38,203 nt of DNA from a virus (IMGVR_UViG_3300045242_000106:1-38203); one strand, 5' to 3'; shown: positions 5,870 through 14,455, counted from the stretch's first letter. The notes: generated by a model from the sequence alone, not told the origin. Numbers and translations are program-made.

Positions 5870-6301
5870 TCAGTTGGCGAGCTGGTAGTCGATGAAGGTG
5901 ATCGGGATCAGGTATGTATCGTGGAAGATCGTGACTGCACCGAAGCCAGCTCGGGAGAGCCGCATGGTGAAGCTCACGACATTGCCGACAATTTGCATTT
6001 TGATCGTATAGCTCAGCAGTCCGCTACTGGACCGCAGCAGATAGTCAGCATTCTCGTTCACCACCCGCCAGGCATCATGGTATGCAGAGTCCAGATATAG
6101 GAAGTAGTCACCATAGTCGGTGGCGTATGAGTACCCCTGGATGAAGGCTGCAGGGTTCGTGAGCGTGAAGCTGACGGTGTTCGTATAGACAGAGCCCGCT
6201 CCGACTGAAGCAGGGATCACGAGATTATTCCTCTGGACCGAGTTATTCTTGAAGCTGTTGTATGAGCTGTGCAGAGCCAGCTTGTCGAGATCTACTGCCA
6301 T
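5870..6301 (-). CDS. Beta-rich tail-tip protein (143 aa)
   Basis: No family recognised. Aromatic-rich alternating strands suggest a small beta-sandwich (IQGYSYATDYGDYFLYLD, GNVVSFTMRL, IPITFIDYQLAN). It is the last of three similarly sized proteins (143, 140, ~133 aa) that follow the C1q-like fibre; ATG 6301 overlaps the upstream TAA by one base. The position after the fibre gene suggests a receptor-binding or baseplate decoration protein. Confidence 0.65.
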   Translation of the reverse strand: MAVDLDKLALHSSYNSFKNNSVQRNNLVIPASVGAGSVYTNTVSFTLTNPAAFIQGYSYATDYGDYFLYLDSAYHDAWRVVNENADYLLRSSSGLLSYTIKMQIVGNVVSFTMRLSRAGFGAVTIFHDTYLIPITFIDYQLAN

Positions 6302-6723
6302 TATGCCGCCGCTCCATAATCTTGATAGATGATCACATGGACATTGAATGGTGTGGCTGAGTAGATATTCTGCGTGAAGAAGAGCCTGAGTGTGATATTT
6401 ATGTCATCAGCGAATGCCAGCATAGTCGGTGCGTCTTCTGTGCCGCCGTATGTATTGATCGGGTTGCTGTAGTAGTACTGCGTGTCCTGGAAGCACTCGA
6501 AGACTTTGCCGTCTCTGAACGGCTCATAGAATGCTCGGAACATCGGCACTTTGCGAGTGGTCTTGCCGACATTCAAGCCATGCGGGATCTGCAGATCGTT
6601 CGTGTAGAAGCTACCCGAGAAGCGTGAAGTGATCGGACCGAGCATGGTGGTAGAGACGGATGTGGTGGTCCGCTTCATAGTGTTCTTCTGGCTGTTGTAT
6701 TGCAGCTTGCCTGTGATGCTCAT
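6301..6723 (-). CDS. Beta-rich tail-tip protein (140 aa)
   Basis: Second of three similar-sized proteins. It contains LQIPHGLNVGKTTRKVPMFR, reminiscent of the IPHGLG-type strand of small tail-fibre and baseplate domains, then ADDINITLRLFFTQ and VHVIIYQDYG near the end, a pattern shared with its neighbours. The start ATG 6723 overlaps the upstream stop as ATGA. Role inferred from context: virion tip, possibly receptor contact. Confidence 0.65.
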   Translation of the reverse strand: MSITGKLQYNSQKNTMKRTTTSVSTTMLGPITSRFSGSFYTNDLQIPHGLNVGKTTRKVPMFRAFYEPFRDGKVFECFQDTQYYYSNPINTYGGTEDAPTMLAFADDINITLRLFFTQNIYSATPFNVHVIIYQDYGAAA

Positions 6724-7121
6724 AGTATGTTGTCCAGTATCCAGAAGAGCTGGAAGTTAAGCGTGAAGCCATAATAGTGTGTGAAGTAGAAGGTGATATT
6801 GTTGGCATCGACAGACGCTCCTGCGACCGCACCGAGAGCACCATCAGGCACAGGGTTGCCAGGCTGATATAGTCGGTACTTCTGCGGGTAGTATGTTGTG
6901 CCGCCATCGTATGAGTACACCATATTGATCAGACACTTCTTGCCTGCAGGGTTCGGGATCACCAGTGAGTCAGCCTTCGGGATATAGAAGCCGCCTGAGA
7001 GCGTTGCTGCAGCCACGTTGTATGAAGTCGTGTTGCCATCGAAGTCACTCAGTACACGGTCCACAGAGCCGTTCGTGAGAAGAGCCAGCAGATCGATGTT
7101 CGTGAGACTAGGAGAAGGCAC
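6720..7121 (-). CDS. Beta-rich tail-tip protein (~133 aa)
   Basis: First of the three similar proteins: NNITFYFTHYYGF and LFWILDN at the C-terminus, SGGFYIPKADSLVIPNPAG in the middle. The start is uncertain: GTG 7121 has AGGA about 8 bases upstream and overlaps the upstream gene by 14 bases; a TTG at 7154 would add 11 residues but has no ribosome-binding site and a 47-base overlap. Probably a virion tip component. Confidence 0.6.
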   Translation of the reverse strand: MPSPSLTNIDLLALLTNGSVDRVLSDFDGNTTSYNVAAATLSGGFYIPKADSLVIPNPAGKKCLINMVYSYDGGTTYYPQKYRLYQPGNPVPDGALGAVAGASVDANNITFYFTHYYGFTLNFQLFWILDNIL

Positions 7122-7299
7122 TGAATACGTCCTGTCCAGCTTTGCTGATCGCAATGCCGACAGTACCGTCTGGAAGAATTCCGATGATCATCCTGAAGAC
7201 AGTACCGTCATGCAGCGTCAGTCTGCCATTCGATTGCTCGAGAATCAGGTTGCCTGCAAGTGTAGGAGTGAGTTGTTGCCCTTCATTTTTTTGAGCCAT
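7108..7299 (-). CDS. Small tail-fibre-associated protein (63 aa)
   Basis: Short protein with a beta pattern (LILEQSNGRLTLHDGTVFRM, IIGILPDGTVGIAISKAGQD). It resembles the repeat unit of short tail-associated proteins in which a sample or parameter value is described by strands, but no firm family is recognised. ATG 7299 has GGAGG 5 bases upstream. It lies between the C1q-like fibre and the three tip proteins. Confidence 0.65.
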   Translation of the reverse strand: MAQKNEGQQLTPTLAGNLILEQSNGRLTLHDGTVFRMIIGILPDGTVGIAISKAGQDVFSAFS

Positions 7300-7308
7300 G
7301 AGAGCCTC

Positions 7309-7914
7309 CTATGTCCTACATACCAGGTACATGCTTGCGTATGAGTTGCTATTTGATGCCGCTCCGACAATAGCGGCGGTGCTTGAGTCAGAGGTGTCCA
7401 CCGTAGCGAACCAGTCAATCACATCGGCTGCAGCGAGCTGAATACAATCGATGATCTTTGCGGTGTGGTCTCCATAAGTTGTGACAGATGGATATGGTGA
7501 TTCGAGATCCGTATTGATCGCAGTACCATTCTTCTTCATTTCGAAGGTATAGCTCACACCCTTCGTAGTGCTCATACGACATTGTGAATTCACCTGGTAG
7601 AAGCCCGCCACAGGTGCGGTGTACTGGTTACTGGCGAAGTTGTTGTTCGTATCATAGTCTTCAGTACCCATCGTCATGCGGGCAGCGGTGATGTCCGAGA
7701 TAGTCTGGTTACTGGCGGCATGAGCCTTGAATTTATACGGGTTCGAATCAGTAGTCATGTTGCTCTTGTCAAGCCCCAGGACGTGACGAGCCAGGATCGC
7801 ATCGTCTGCGATACCAGTGCCATCATTGAAGCTGGCATCGTTGGTCCAGAGCTTATTCCATTTTGCTGTAGTCGGTTGCTCGTCCGCTACGAATGTATCT
7901 GCTGAATATGCCAT
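7309..7914 (-). CDS. C1q-like tail fibre protein
   Basis: 201 residues. The N-terminal ~50 residues (VADEQPTTAKWNKLWTNDAS, ILARHVL) resemble attachment regions of short fibres. The C-terminal ~120 residues fit a C1q/TNF-like jelly roll: NNFASNQYTAPVAGFYQVNS, TFEMKKNGTAIN, IQLAAADVIDWFATVD, ending YASMYLVCRT. Such domains usually trimerise at the fibre tip and bind surface ligands, so it is a good candidate receptor-binding protein. The start ATG 7914 lies just after the upstream TAA with AGGGTGA ahead. Confidence 0.75.
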   Translation of the reverse strand: MAYSADTFVADEQPTTAKWNKLWTNDASFNDGTGIADDAILARHVLGLDKSNMTTDSNPYKFKAHAASNQTISDITAARMTMGTEDYDTNNNFASNQYTAPVAGFYQVNSQCRMSTTKGVSYTFEMKKNGTAINTDLESPYPSVTTYGDHTAKIIDCIQLAAADVIDWFATVDTSDSSTAAIVGAASNSNSYASMYLVCRT

Positions 7915-7915
7915 G

Positions 7916-8593
7916 TTATGTCACCCTTTCGACTGTGAATGTTTCAAAATGCTTTGTGTTGCCGACCTTCTTGAAGTCTGGCTTGTGCTTTGTGTTCTGC
8001 AGGATCTTCTCTCGGATCTGATGCTTCTCGAATGGAGAGAGTGATGTCTGCATCGCACCCACAGGCACAAGACCTCGCTCTGCATCGCTGATACGAGTAT
8101 CATTGCCGCACTCGATCATCTCAGGCACTGGAGGCATCACAGGCGGATCGTAGACAGGTGATGTCGGCATAGCCACATCAGCGTCAGGCTTCTTCTCGAG
8201 TTTGGCGATCACTTGCTTCGACTTCTTGCTATAGTCAGCCTGTTCAGCAGCATACTTCTTCTCATAATCAGCAAGGTTCTTCTCATACTCCCGCTTCACT
8301 GCAGGGAATAGCGGGTTCGGCACTGGAGCTCCGCACTGGTAGCCGATCATCCGCTCGCCTGTTGGAGCTTCGTCCAGGCGGACACGGTGGCTGAGTAGAT
8401 TGTCTCCGATCGATATGACGTATTTGCCGAGCTCGTTCGGTGCGAGCCCCATGCTATCGCCACCAGAACACTCGAGTGCCAGGAAGCTGCCACACTTGCC
8501 GCACGTCACCACTTCCACGACAGCAAAATTCTGCTTGTAGAATTCAAGCATTTGCTGTGCGTCTGCTGATGTGGTCTCGCTGGATAGTATCAT
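7916..8593 (-). CDS. Hypothetical tail-region protein with zinc knuckle (~226 aa)
   Basis: No family recognised. A CGKCGSFLALEC block near residue 30 looks metal-binding; the middle is a charged helix (REYEKNLADYEKKYAAEQAD) followed by a P-rich linker (SPVYDPPVMPPVPEM); the C-terminus is basic. ATG 8593 is chosen for GAGGAG just upstream; the longer frame would begin at a TTG. The upstream module TATAAT plus AGAGGAG is one of the recurring copies. It sits between the hub protein and the fibre, so a structural or assembly role is likely. Confidence 0.65.
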   Translation of the reverse strand: MILSSETTSADAQQMLEFYKQNFAVVEVVTCGKCGSFLALECSGGDSMGLAPNELGKYVISIGDNLLSHRVRLDEAPTGERMIGYQCGAPVPNPLFPAVKREYEKNLADYEKKYAAEQADYSKKSKQVIAKLEKKPDADVAMPTSPVYDPPVMPPVPEMIECGNDTRISDAERGLVPVGAMQTSLSPFEKHQIREKILQNTKHKPDFKKVGNTKHFETFTVERVT

Positions 8594-8611
8594 TCGATCT
8601 CCTCTGTTCTC

Positions 8612-8617
8612 ATTATA
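8612..8617 (-). promoter_or_regulatory. Recurring TATAAT + AGAGGAG module (copy at 8.6 kb)
   Basis: Minus-strand TATAAT 18 bases before ATG 8593 with AGAGGAG between. Similar modules stand before ATGs 3771, 13002, 13996, 15936 and 18825, each with TATAAT or CATAAT 17-21 bases before the ATG. No -35 box at 17-18 bases was seen, so they are either extended or activator-dependent promoters or a shared translation-start design. Confidence 0.5.
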
Positions 8618-8626
8618 TGTCAATTT

Positions 8627-10228
8627 CTATGGTGCGATAGCGTCAGTGCCACCGATCCTGGACTGATTGATCGTGAAGTATTTCTTGATGGTCCGCTCTT
8701 CCACCTCCAGCGTCTGCTGATAATCTGCATTGCGTTGGATCACATTCGTCAGTCCAGTGATGTATACATTTTTGAGCTCGTTCGTGTCCTGGATCAGTAG
8801 TAGTCCTGCATCTCCGATCTGCAGAGCAGGATCAGACTGGAAGCTGACAGGCAGCACATACCGCTTGCCAGGAGACTTGTATTCCTTCACCAGAGTAGTT
8901 GCCAGCGAGCGGGCTGTGAATTTGTCCTGGATCAGATCATTGTCAATGGTGATCGGCTCGCCACTGTTGGCAGGGTTGCGACCGAAGGCATCGATGCTCG
9001 TGGCATCCTGCTGCCGCTCTTCAATGACAGTCGTGACTCGAGCAGGTGTGCCATAGATCGCAAGCTGTGTCAGGAAGACTGAGCTCGTGAAGCTGTTGCC
9101 GAAGGTGAGCTTGTATGTGTTGCCGAAGGAATATGCACTCTTCAGCGTCAGGTATGATGCCATGTCTCGACCAGTACCATCACTGAATTCGTTCGCTTTG
9201 TAGCGGCTCGTGACTCCCGATGCAGTCGTATAATTGAGCGGCACTGAGACATTTGTCACAGGCAGATCGCCATAATCATCGGTGAAGCTGATGAAGTAGT
9301 CGGTATCAGTACCCGCCAGGAGCTCGACTGCAGACTGATTCTCCCACACCTTCTGCTGTGCCTGGACCGCACGAGGCTTCGCCGTGACGATCACATCATT
9401 GATCACAGGGGTGTTTTGCCACTTGATGTCCGAGATCTTGCTGTAACTGAGCTGGAAGCGTAGCTGTCCGCTTGCCGTCAAAAAGTGCTGGCGATTCCAG
9501 AAGCGGAGTATACCGTTCTCATCCACCTGCATGATCGCCTGCTCTGCTTCACAGCCATCACGGAAGATGTCTCCCCACTTCTTGTCATTCGTGGCAAGGT
9601 AGCCGATATTGCCCTGCAATGATTTGTCCACCACGAACTGCGTGGCACTGAAGCCCATCTCCTGCATGCCTGAAGCGACAATGTTATGGAATGGTGCATT
9701 CGTGAATGCTCCGCTGAGTGTGGAGCGGAAGCCATTGATGAAGTTGAAGGCATCGAAGGCATGGAGCTGAACAGTTCTATTGTTCAATGTCACAGTCGGC
9801 TGCGAGGTATAGCCAGTGAAGAGTTTCATGTACTCATCCTCGACACCGATGCTCAGCTTGATCGGACGGTTCGGCAGGATGCCTGATCCGATGGTGGTGT
9901 CGTAGTTCGGCAGGAACTTCTTGCTCGTATTGTCGAGCTCCACGTCAGCTTGAGCCATGATCACACCGTATGGATATTGCCCGAGGTTCTTCTGGACCGA
10001 GATGCTCATGGCGAACTGCGACACGTCATCATAGCGGAACTTGTCGAAGAACGTCACGAAGTCACCGCCACCCTTCAGGATGTCAGGACCACCGATGCGG
10101 CTTTGATTGATGGTGAAATAGCGAATGCCAGTGGCAGTGGTCCGCATCCAGGCTACGAGAACACCGAAGCCGATATTCCTCTTGCCCTGTGCAGTCTTAT
10201 TGCCCCAGCCGCTTGATACCGTTTGCAT
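8627..10228 (-). CDS. Tail hub / distal tail protein
   Basis: 533 residues. The region about residues 75-165 (GVIMAQADVELDN, ILPNRPIKLSIGV, MKLFTGYTSQPTV) follows the pattern of the first domain of phage tail-hub proteins, with LDN strand and a ...LFTG...strand. The middle and C-terminal parts are beta-rich. The sequence YFTINQSRIGG occurs twice, near residue 37 and again at the extreme C-terminus, with different codons. The gene follows the tape measure and a 124-aa tail protein and precedes the fibre genes, the normal place for the hub that anchors the fibres. Confidence 0.7.
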   Translation of the reverse strand: MQTVSSGWGNKTAQGKRNIGFGVLVAWMRTTATGIRYFTINQSRIGGPDILKGGGDFVTFFDKFRYDDVSQFAMSISVQKNLGQYPYGVIMAQADVELDNTSKKFLPNYDTTIGSGILPNRPIKLSIGVEDEYMKLFTGYTSQPTVTLNNRTVQLHAFDAFNFINGFRSTLSGAFTNAPFHNIVASGMQEMGFSATQFVVDKSLQGNIGYLATNDKKWGDIFRDGCEAEQAIMQVDENGILRFWNRQHFLTASGQLRFQLSYSKISDIKWQNTPVINDVIVTAKPRAVQAQQKVWENQSAVELLAGTDTDYFISFTDDYGDLPVTNVSVPLNYTTASGVTSRYKANEFSDGTGRDMASYLTLKSAYSFGNTYKLTFGNSFTSSVFLTQLAIYGTPARVTTVIEERQQDATSIDAFGRNPANSGEPITIDNDLIQDKFTARSLATTLVKEYKSPGKRYVLPVSFQSDPALQIGDAGLLLIQDTNELKNVYITGLTNVIQRNADYQQTLEVEERTIKKYFTINQSRIGGTDAIAP

Positions 10229-10229
10229 G

Positions 10230-10604
10230 TTAGAACTGCCTTATTTTGACTTTGTAATTCGTCAGCAGCGATTCCCCAGGACCGTAGTCATCAGTCTCAT
10301 CAGGGTATGGCAAGCCACTGAAGCTCAATACTCCATATTTACTTGAAGGGTTGTAGTAGTTCACGCCAGATCCTGCGGTGAAGAAGGCATCGAGTAGCTG
10401 GAAGTCAGTCACAGCGATGTCTTCGAATGTCATCTCGACATTGTATTTGAAGCCGAGCGGGTTTGCGGCAGTGCGGATGCGGTTGCGTTGGACCGCTCCA
10501 TCGATCGCAAATTTGTCGGTTTGAATATACTCACGGTACTCTCTCAGCTTTGACGGCTGCCGAGGGAGCGTACCTGAATTGACGGTGATCGGTTGTATAG
10601 CCAT
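10230..10604 (-). CDS. Small tail protein after the tape measure (124 aa)
   Basis: Beta-rich protein (NVEMTFEDIAVTDFQLLDAF, SLLTNYKVKIRQF) with a proline-rich N-terminus. The start ATG overlaps the tape-measure TAA by one base (TAATG). Its place between tape measure and hub is that of a distal tail or hub-accessory protein. No specific family recognised. Confidence 0.65.
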   Translation of the reverse strand: MAIQPITVNSGTLPRQPSKLREYREYIQTDKFAIDGAVQRNRIRTAANPLGFKYNVEMTFEDIAVTDFQLLDAFFTAGSGVNYYNPSSKYGVLSFSGLPYPDETDDYGPGESLLTNYKVKIRQF

Positions 10605-12460
10605 TATTGAGTCCTTGCCCCGAGCGTTGGTAGCTTCACGCCATTAGTTTGTGCGATGCGAGTGAACTCAGTCCAGAGACGCTCAGCCATCTCACGGTAC
10701 TCTGTTGGCATACCTGCGAACATGCCGACCTGGATCTGTGGATCGAAGTTTATGGTGACGCTCGGACCGCCTGCAGTATCTTGTCCGCCACTAGAAGCCA
10801 GGGATCGTCCGCTGAAGCTAGTCGGCAGATCAGTATTCGGGATCACGTCAGAGCCACGAGGTAGATTGACGAGCTCTGGACCACGTTCACCGACTATGGC
10901 GAGACCGCCTGAGAAGTTCGTGACACCAGAAGCGAAGCCAGGGATCACATCCTTCACCTTGCCGAGCGGTCCAGGAATATCCCAGTCTCCCAGTTTGTCG
11001 TGCAGGAGCTGTCCGATATTGCCGACTGCTCCGACAATCTTTCCAGGGATGTCTTTGATGAAGTCGAATGCCTTGCTGAATGGCTTTGTCATGTTGTCGT
11101 AGATCGAGCTGAAGGCAGAACTGATCATGCTCGGGATCTTCCCGAACCAGTCTGCGAGCCCCTTCACCCAGTTGATCGCATTGCCGATCCAGTTCACGAT
11201 ATTGCTCAGCCAGCTTATACCGATCTCCAGTGCCTTCACGAATAGCATGATCTGAGCGATGATGACCACACCGATGATAATGCCGAGTGCTTTGAGTACT
11301 GGCATCAATACAGGCTCGAGGATAGCCCACAGCCGCTGCAGTGATGGCAGGAGACGCTCTGAGAAGGCTTTCCAGACCTCAGTCAGTGCTGGAAGCAACA
11401 TCTGCGACCAGAATTGATGTAGAGCCTGGAAGACAGGCTGAAGCTGCTTCATGACGTTGCCGAGTCCACCGAAGTGATCGATCAGGAGCTTCACACCTAA
11501 GCCGAGTGCTGCACCTGCAGCAATGAATGGCAGCAGCGGAGCGAGTGCGGTCCATATTGATACACCGAGAGCTACGAACGCAGGCACAAGACCTCCGATA
11601 ATAGCACCCGCAATGATCGGGAAGTATGGCTCGAGCTCTTTGATCTTGTCTCCGATCGATTTGAGTATGCCGTCTGGTCCACCCATAGAGTCCACCCAGT
11701 CGCTCATCGCATTGATCACTGGACCGATTGCCTTGTTCACAAGACCTCCGATTGCCTCCTGGACATTGCCGAGCTGGACCTTCATGTGAGCCAGACCACC
11801 TTCGCCAGTTTGACGAGCCACTTCGTTCGTATATTTCAAGTTCTGTGCGAAGCCAGCATTGATCGCAGCGACCTTCTCTGTCTCTGTACCGAATTGAATC
11901 GTTTGCTTCTGTGCCTCTGTGAAGCGGATACCGCTCTTCTCAAGCACACCGAATTGACCATTCAATGCTTTGGCGATCATGTTGGCAGATTGTGATAATT
12001 GATCACCGCTGGCAGACACCCCGAACTGGTTCACTGCGAGATCTGCTAGTGAGCCGCCCAGTGCCTGAACAGCTTTGTTACTCAGACCGAATGTGGAGAG
12101 CTGTGCGAGTCCGACCTTGATATTATCACCATCCAGCACACCCTTCTTCTCGAGTGCGTCTGATAGTGCGGCAGTCTGATCGAGCTGCTCCTTTGTGGCA
12201 TGTGTGACACCGATGACAGCATGCTCGAGCTGAGCCTGTGATGCCTGTGCGTCATTGAATGCGGACATGGCTTTGACACCGAAGAATGTCGCACCTGCAG
12301 CCGCTGCAGTCAGTCCACCGAGCAATGCAAAAGAGCCGCCCTTCGCTTTGTCGAGAGCTTCACCGAACCCACCTGAAGACTTGCCAGCTTTGTCGAGAGC
12401 CTTCTCGAGCCCGCTGGTGTCTCCATTGATTCGTACTGTCAGATCTCTTGTGGCTGCCAT
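10604..12460 (-). CDS. Tape measure protein
   Basis: 618 residues. The N-terminal ~260 residues are A/G/Q-rich helices with the usual tape-measure opening (VRINGDTSGLEKALDKAGKS) and glycine-alanine hydrophobic stretches; about 265-420 hold several hydrophobic segments (PIIAGAIIGGLVPAFVALGV, IIGVVIIAQIMLFVKALEIG) that may interact with the host membrane; the C-terminal part contains FASGVTNFSGGLAIVGERGP and VNLPRGSDVIP, a motif common at the end of tape measure proteins. At about 1.5 angstrom per residue the tail would be near 90 nm. It directly follows the frameshifted assembly-chaperone frame. Confidence 0.92.
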   Translation of the reverse strand: MAATRDLTVRINGDTSGLEKALDKAGKSSGGFGEALDKAKGGSFALLGGLTAAAAGATFFGVKAMSAFNDAQASQAQLEHAVIGVTHATKEQLDQTAALSDALEKKGVLDGDNIKVGLAQLSTFGLSNKAVQALGGSLADLAVNQFGVSASGDQLSQSANMIAKALNGQFGVLEKSGIRFTEAQKQTIQFGTETEKVAAINAGFAQNLKYTNEVARQTGEGGLAHMKVQLGNVQEAIGGLVNKAIGPVINAMSDWVDSMGGPDGILKSIGDKIKELEPYFPIIAGAIIGGLVPAFVALGVSIWTALAPLLPFIAAGAALGLGVKLLIDHFGGLGNVMKQLQPVFQALHQFWSQMLLPALTEVWKAFSERLLPSLQRLWAILEPVLMPVLKALGIIIGVVIIAQIMLFVKALEIGISWLSNIVNWIGNAINWVKGLADWFGKIPSMISSAFSSIYDNMTKPFSKAFDFIKDIPGKIVGAVGNIGQLLHDKLGDWDIPGPLGKVKDVIPGFASGVTNFSGGLAIVGERGPELVNLPRGSDVIPNTDLPTSFSGRSLASSGGQDTAGGPSVTINFDPQIQVGMFAGMPTEYREMAERLWTEFTRIAQTNGVKLPTLGARTQ

Positions 12461-12463
12461 AGT

Positions 12464-13002
12464 TTACGGTCTCGGCTGGTTCGCTTGTGCTTCCAGGTTT
12501 TCGAATTCTCCCTCTATCCTTATTATAGTCAAGAATTGCCGTATCCTATCCGATGGCTGCTCATCGAGCTGGCTCGGAGTCCATCCGAATTTCTTACACA
12601 GCAGATAATCGACTAGAGGAGCGGGCACAAGCCGCTTCGGATCGTCACTGCTGTAGTAGGAGATTAGCTCTTTGGTGAGTTTTTTTTTGACTTGACGGCT
12701 TCAGCCTCATCCGCACCAGATTCTCTTGCAAGATATAGAGCGTCTTCTGGCTCGAGCCTGTCGATGTTTTCGACAGTGATCGGCAGGATGTCACCCTTCT
12801 CATCGTCCAGATTCCAGGACACGATCAGCATATTGAGCAGTTTGTCGGCAGAGATGACGAGATCGATCCCGCCATCCGCATCTAGCTTGAGTGCATGCTT
12901 TGTCTGCCCCCACTTGATGTCAGTGTAGAGCTCGACTTCATACTGCGGGTTTGATGGCAGTTTGACCTTGCGAGTCTCTCGTCCTTCTTTGAAATATCCC
13001 AT
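12464..13002 (-). CDS. Tail assembly chaperone, -1 frameshift product (GpG-GpT type, ~179 aa)
   Basis: The frame of the 112-aa gene (12664-13002) can switch to the -1 frame at A9C (12688-12679), where the zero-frame codons AAA AAA AAC match the A AAA AAC slippery type. The new frame stays open for about 67 more codons to TAA 12464-12466, 3 bases before the tape measure ATG, adding LLCKKFGWTPSQLDEQPSDR and an acidic C-terminus (EGEFENLEAQANQPRP). This is the classic arrangement of siphovirus tail chaperones, where a minority product carrying the T domain recruits tail tube and tape measure. No stem or pseudoknot has been checked. Confidence 0.85.
12664..13002 (-). CDS. Tail assembly chaperone, short form (112 aa)
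   Basis: Zero-frame product ending ...SKKNSPKS just after the slippery run. Globular, acidic protein placed between the tail tube and tape measure genes, the fixed position of GpG-like chaperones that coat the tape measure before tube assembly. ATG 13002 has GAGAGGTGCAAAC upstream and a CATAAT element 20 bases before it. The longer product is described at 12464-13002. Confidence 0.85.
   Translation of the reverse strand: MGYFKEGRETRKVKLPSNPQYEVELYTDIKWGQTKHALKLDADGGIDLVISADKLLNMLIVSWNLDDEKGDILPITVENIDRLEPEDALYLARESGADEAEAVKSKKNSPKS
12679..12688 (-). other. Programmed -1 ribosomal frameshift site
   Basis: Nine consecutive A followed by C on the minus strand; in the zero frame the codons are TCA AAA AAA AAC, so both tRNAs can re-pair after a -1 slip. 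The zero-frame stop is 12 bases further on, the -1 frame stop about 200 bases further on. Position and effect match tail-chaperone frameshift sites. Confidence 0.85.
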
Positions 13003-13030
13003 ATTGTTTGCACCTCTCTTTGATTATGTT

Positions 13031-13996
13031 CTAGTAACTTGCTCGCACGTTTCGCAGGACCGCATCCACGCTCTTCGCCAGAGCATTGTCGTAGTCACAG
13101 CGGATCTTGAACTTCTCTGCATAGAAGTTGGACAGACCTGTCTCCAGTTCGAAGCCATCATAGTGAGTCCGATACAAGCGGAACTCGAGGCTCGAGCTGT
13201 ATCCACCGCCCAGTCCATAGCCATTCAGCTTGAAGGAAGCAGCATTCTTTTGCATGTTGTAGTAGTAGTCACGCTGCGTAGTGTTCTCGAAGTAGAGAGT
13301 GCCTTCTGCAGTAGCTTCGAATTCACCGTGATTGATCGTGTCTGGCTCGTATGAACCATGACGGAATTGAGCTGTGGTGTTGTTCTCGAGAGTCAGCTTC
13401 ATATCGTGTGGCTTCAGGTTCGTGGCAGAGCCTGCAGCAGCGACAGTCGCACCGAATGCGAATTGTGCATCACCGAATGAGTAGAGCCCGCCTGAAGCGG
13501 TTGTCAGTGTACCTGAAGCGGTAGTGACAGGGAACTTGCCGATCAGTTTTGCCTTCGCATCTACGAGAGCATCGCTGACGCTGAATTCCAGAGTCTTGAC
13601 CGCTACACTGCGGTAGTATTGACGATCCACACCACCACGATCCATTGTGATCGTATAAGTTTGTGGAGTATTGCTGTTGTTGCGTGTGATGACGTGATCA
13701 TAAACTGAGCCCGCTACGTTCGCAGGGGTGTCAGTACCGAGAGCACCGATCAGGAAGAAGCCGATGTCATCAGAATCACAGTTGATCGAGATGTCACCTT
13801 CGGACCATTTCTTGCCGAGTTGTGCATCGAAGGTCTTCTCACGAACACCGTATGCTGCCTCGTTTGGGATAGGCTCGTGCATTCCCTTGAGAGTGTTTTC
13901 ATTGAATGGAACATAGTCAGCGATGACAGCGGGAACACCAGGACTCGACTCTGTGCCGATTCCGATCCATCCCTTGCGTCCGATATTTAGTGCCAT
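13031..13996 (-). CDS. Major tail tube protein
   Basis: 321 residues. The N-terminus MALNIGRKGWIGIGTESSPG is typical of tail tube proteins, followed by a beta-sandwich (GDISINCDSDDIGFFLIGAL), strand pairs around YDHVITRNNSNTPQTYTITM, and a conserved-looking C-terminal segment with LEFRLYRTHYDGFELETG. Position between the terminator-like connector and the assembly chaperone is the standard one. It forms the hexameric rings of the tail tube. ATG 13996 has AGAGGAG upstream and the TATAAT module at 14018-14023. Confidence 0.85.
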   Translation of the reverse strand: MALNIGRKGWIGIGTESSPGVPAVIADYVPFNENTLKGMHEPIPNEAAYGVREKTFDAQLGKKWSEGDISINCDSDDIGFFLIGALGTDTPANVAGSVYDHVITRNNSNTPQTYTITMDRGGVDRQYYRSVAVKTLEFSVSDALVDAKAKLIGKFPVTTASGTLTTASGGLYSFGDAQFAFGATVAAAGSATNLKPHDMKLTLENNTTAQFRHGSYEPDTINHGEFEATAEGTLYFENTTQRDYYYNMQKNAASFKLNGYGLGGGYSSSLEFRLYRTHYDGFELETGLSNFYAEKFKIRCDYDNALAKSVDAVLRNVRASY

Positions 13997-14035
13997 ATGT
14001 TCATCTCCTCTATTCGTATTATATTTGAATTCTTG

Positions 14036-14455
14036 CTATTGAATAACCACGCACGAGATTATAATCTCCGCCATTCGGGTATTCGGGAGCTCTCCCTGGA
14101 CGTATTGCCAGGTGCTCGGGATCGGTTTTGCGAAGCCCCGCCCCTGAAGAGTGGTGTTCAGGTAGAGATCCGCATCAAAAATACTGATCAGATCATCGAC
14201 AATGGTCCGCATGATCCGCTCCGCAGCTTCTTCACCCTGCTCCATTCGCTCCTGATAGACACGAATTGCGAAGTTATAGGACCGCTGATTCCTCTGAGTA
14301 TCAGCGAATATAGCGTCCTGGTTCTCTGCGGGAGTGACGCTGATTGTTGGATAATGATCCATCTTGCTTTTTGCATAGTCAATGACAGCGGCAGAGTCCA
14401 CTTTGCCTGAAGTCTTGATCATCGCCACGATTGCGGCGGATAGAGTATTCCACAT
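14036..14455 (-). CDS. Tail terminator / tail completion protein (139 aa)
   Basis: Small alpha/beta protein (YPTISVTPAENQDAIFADTQ, YNFAIRVYQERMEQGEEAAE, ILATE-free region, AEIIISCVVIQ end) in the slot between the gp10-like protein and the tail tube, the usual place of the tail terminator that caps the tube. ATG 14455 has GGAGG 8 bases upstream. Assignment rests on position, size and fold-like pattern. Confidence 0.65.
   Translation of the reverse strand: MWNTLSAAIVAMIKTSGKVDSAAVIDYAKSKMDHYPTISVTPAENQDAIFADTQRNQRSYNFAIRVYQERMEQGEEAAERIMRTIVDDLISIFDADLYLNTTLQGRGFAKPIPSTWQYVQGELPNTRMAEIIISCVVIQ

Noticed and set aside
10656-11102. Long plus-strand open frames opposite the tape measure gene
   Set aside because: Reverse-frame shadows of biased codons: no ribosome-binding site, no domain, and fully inside a recognised gene.
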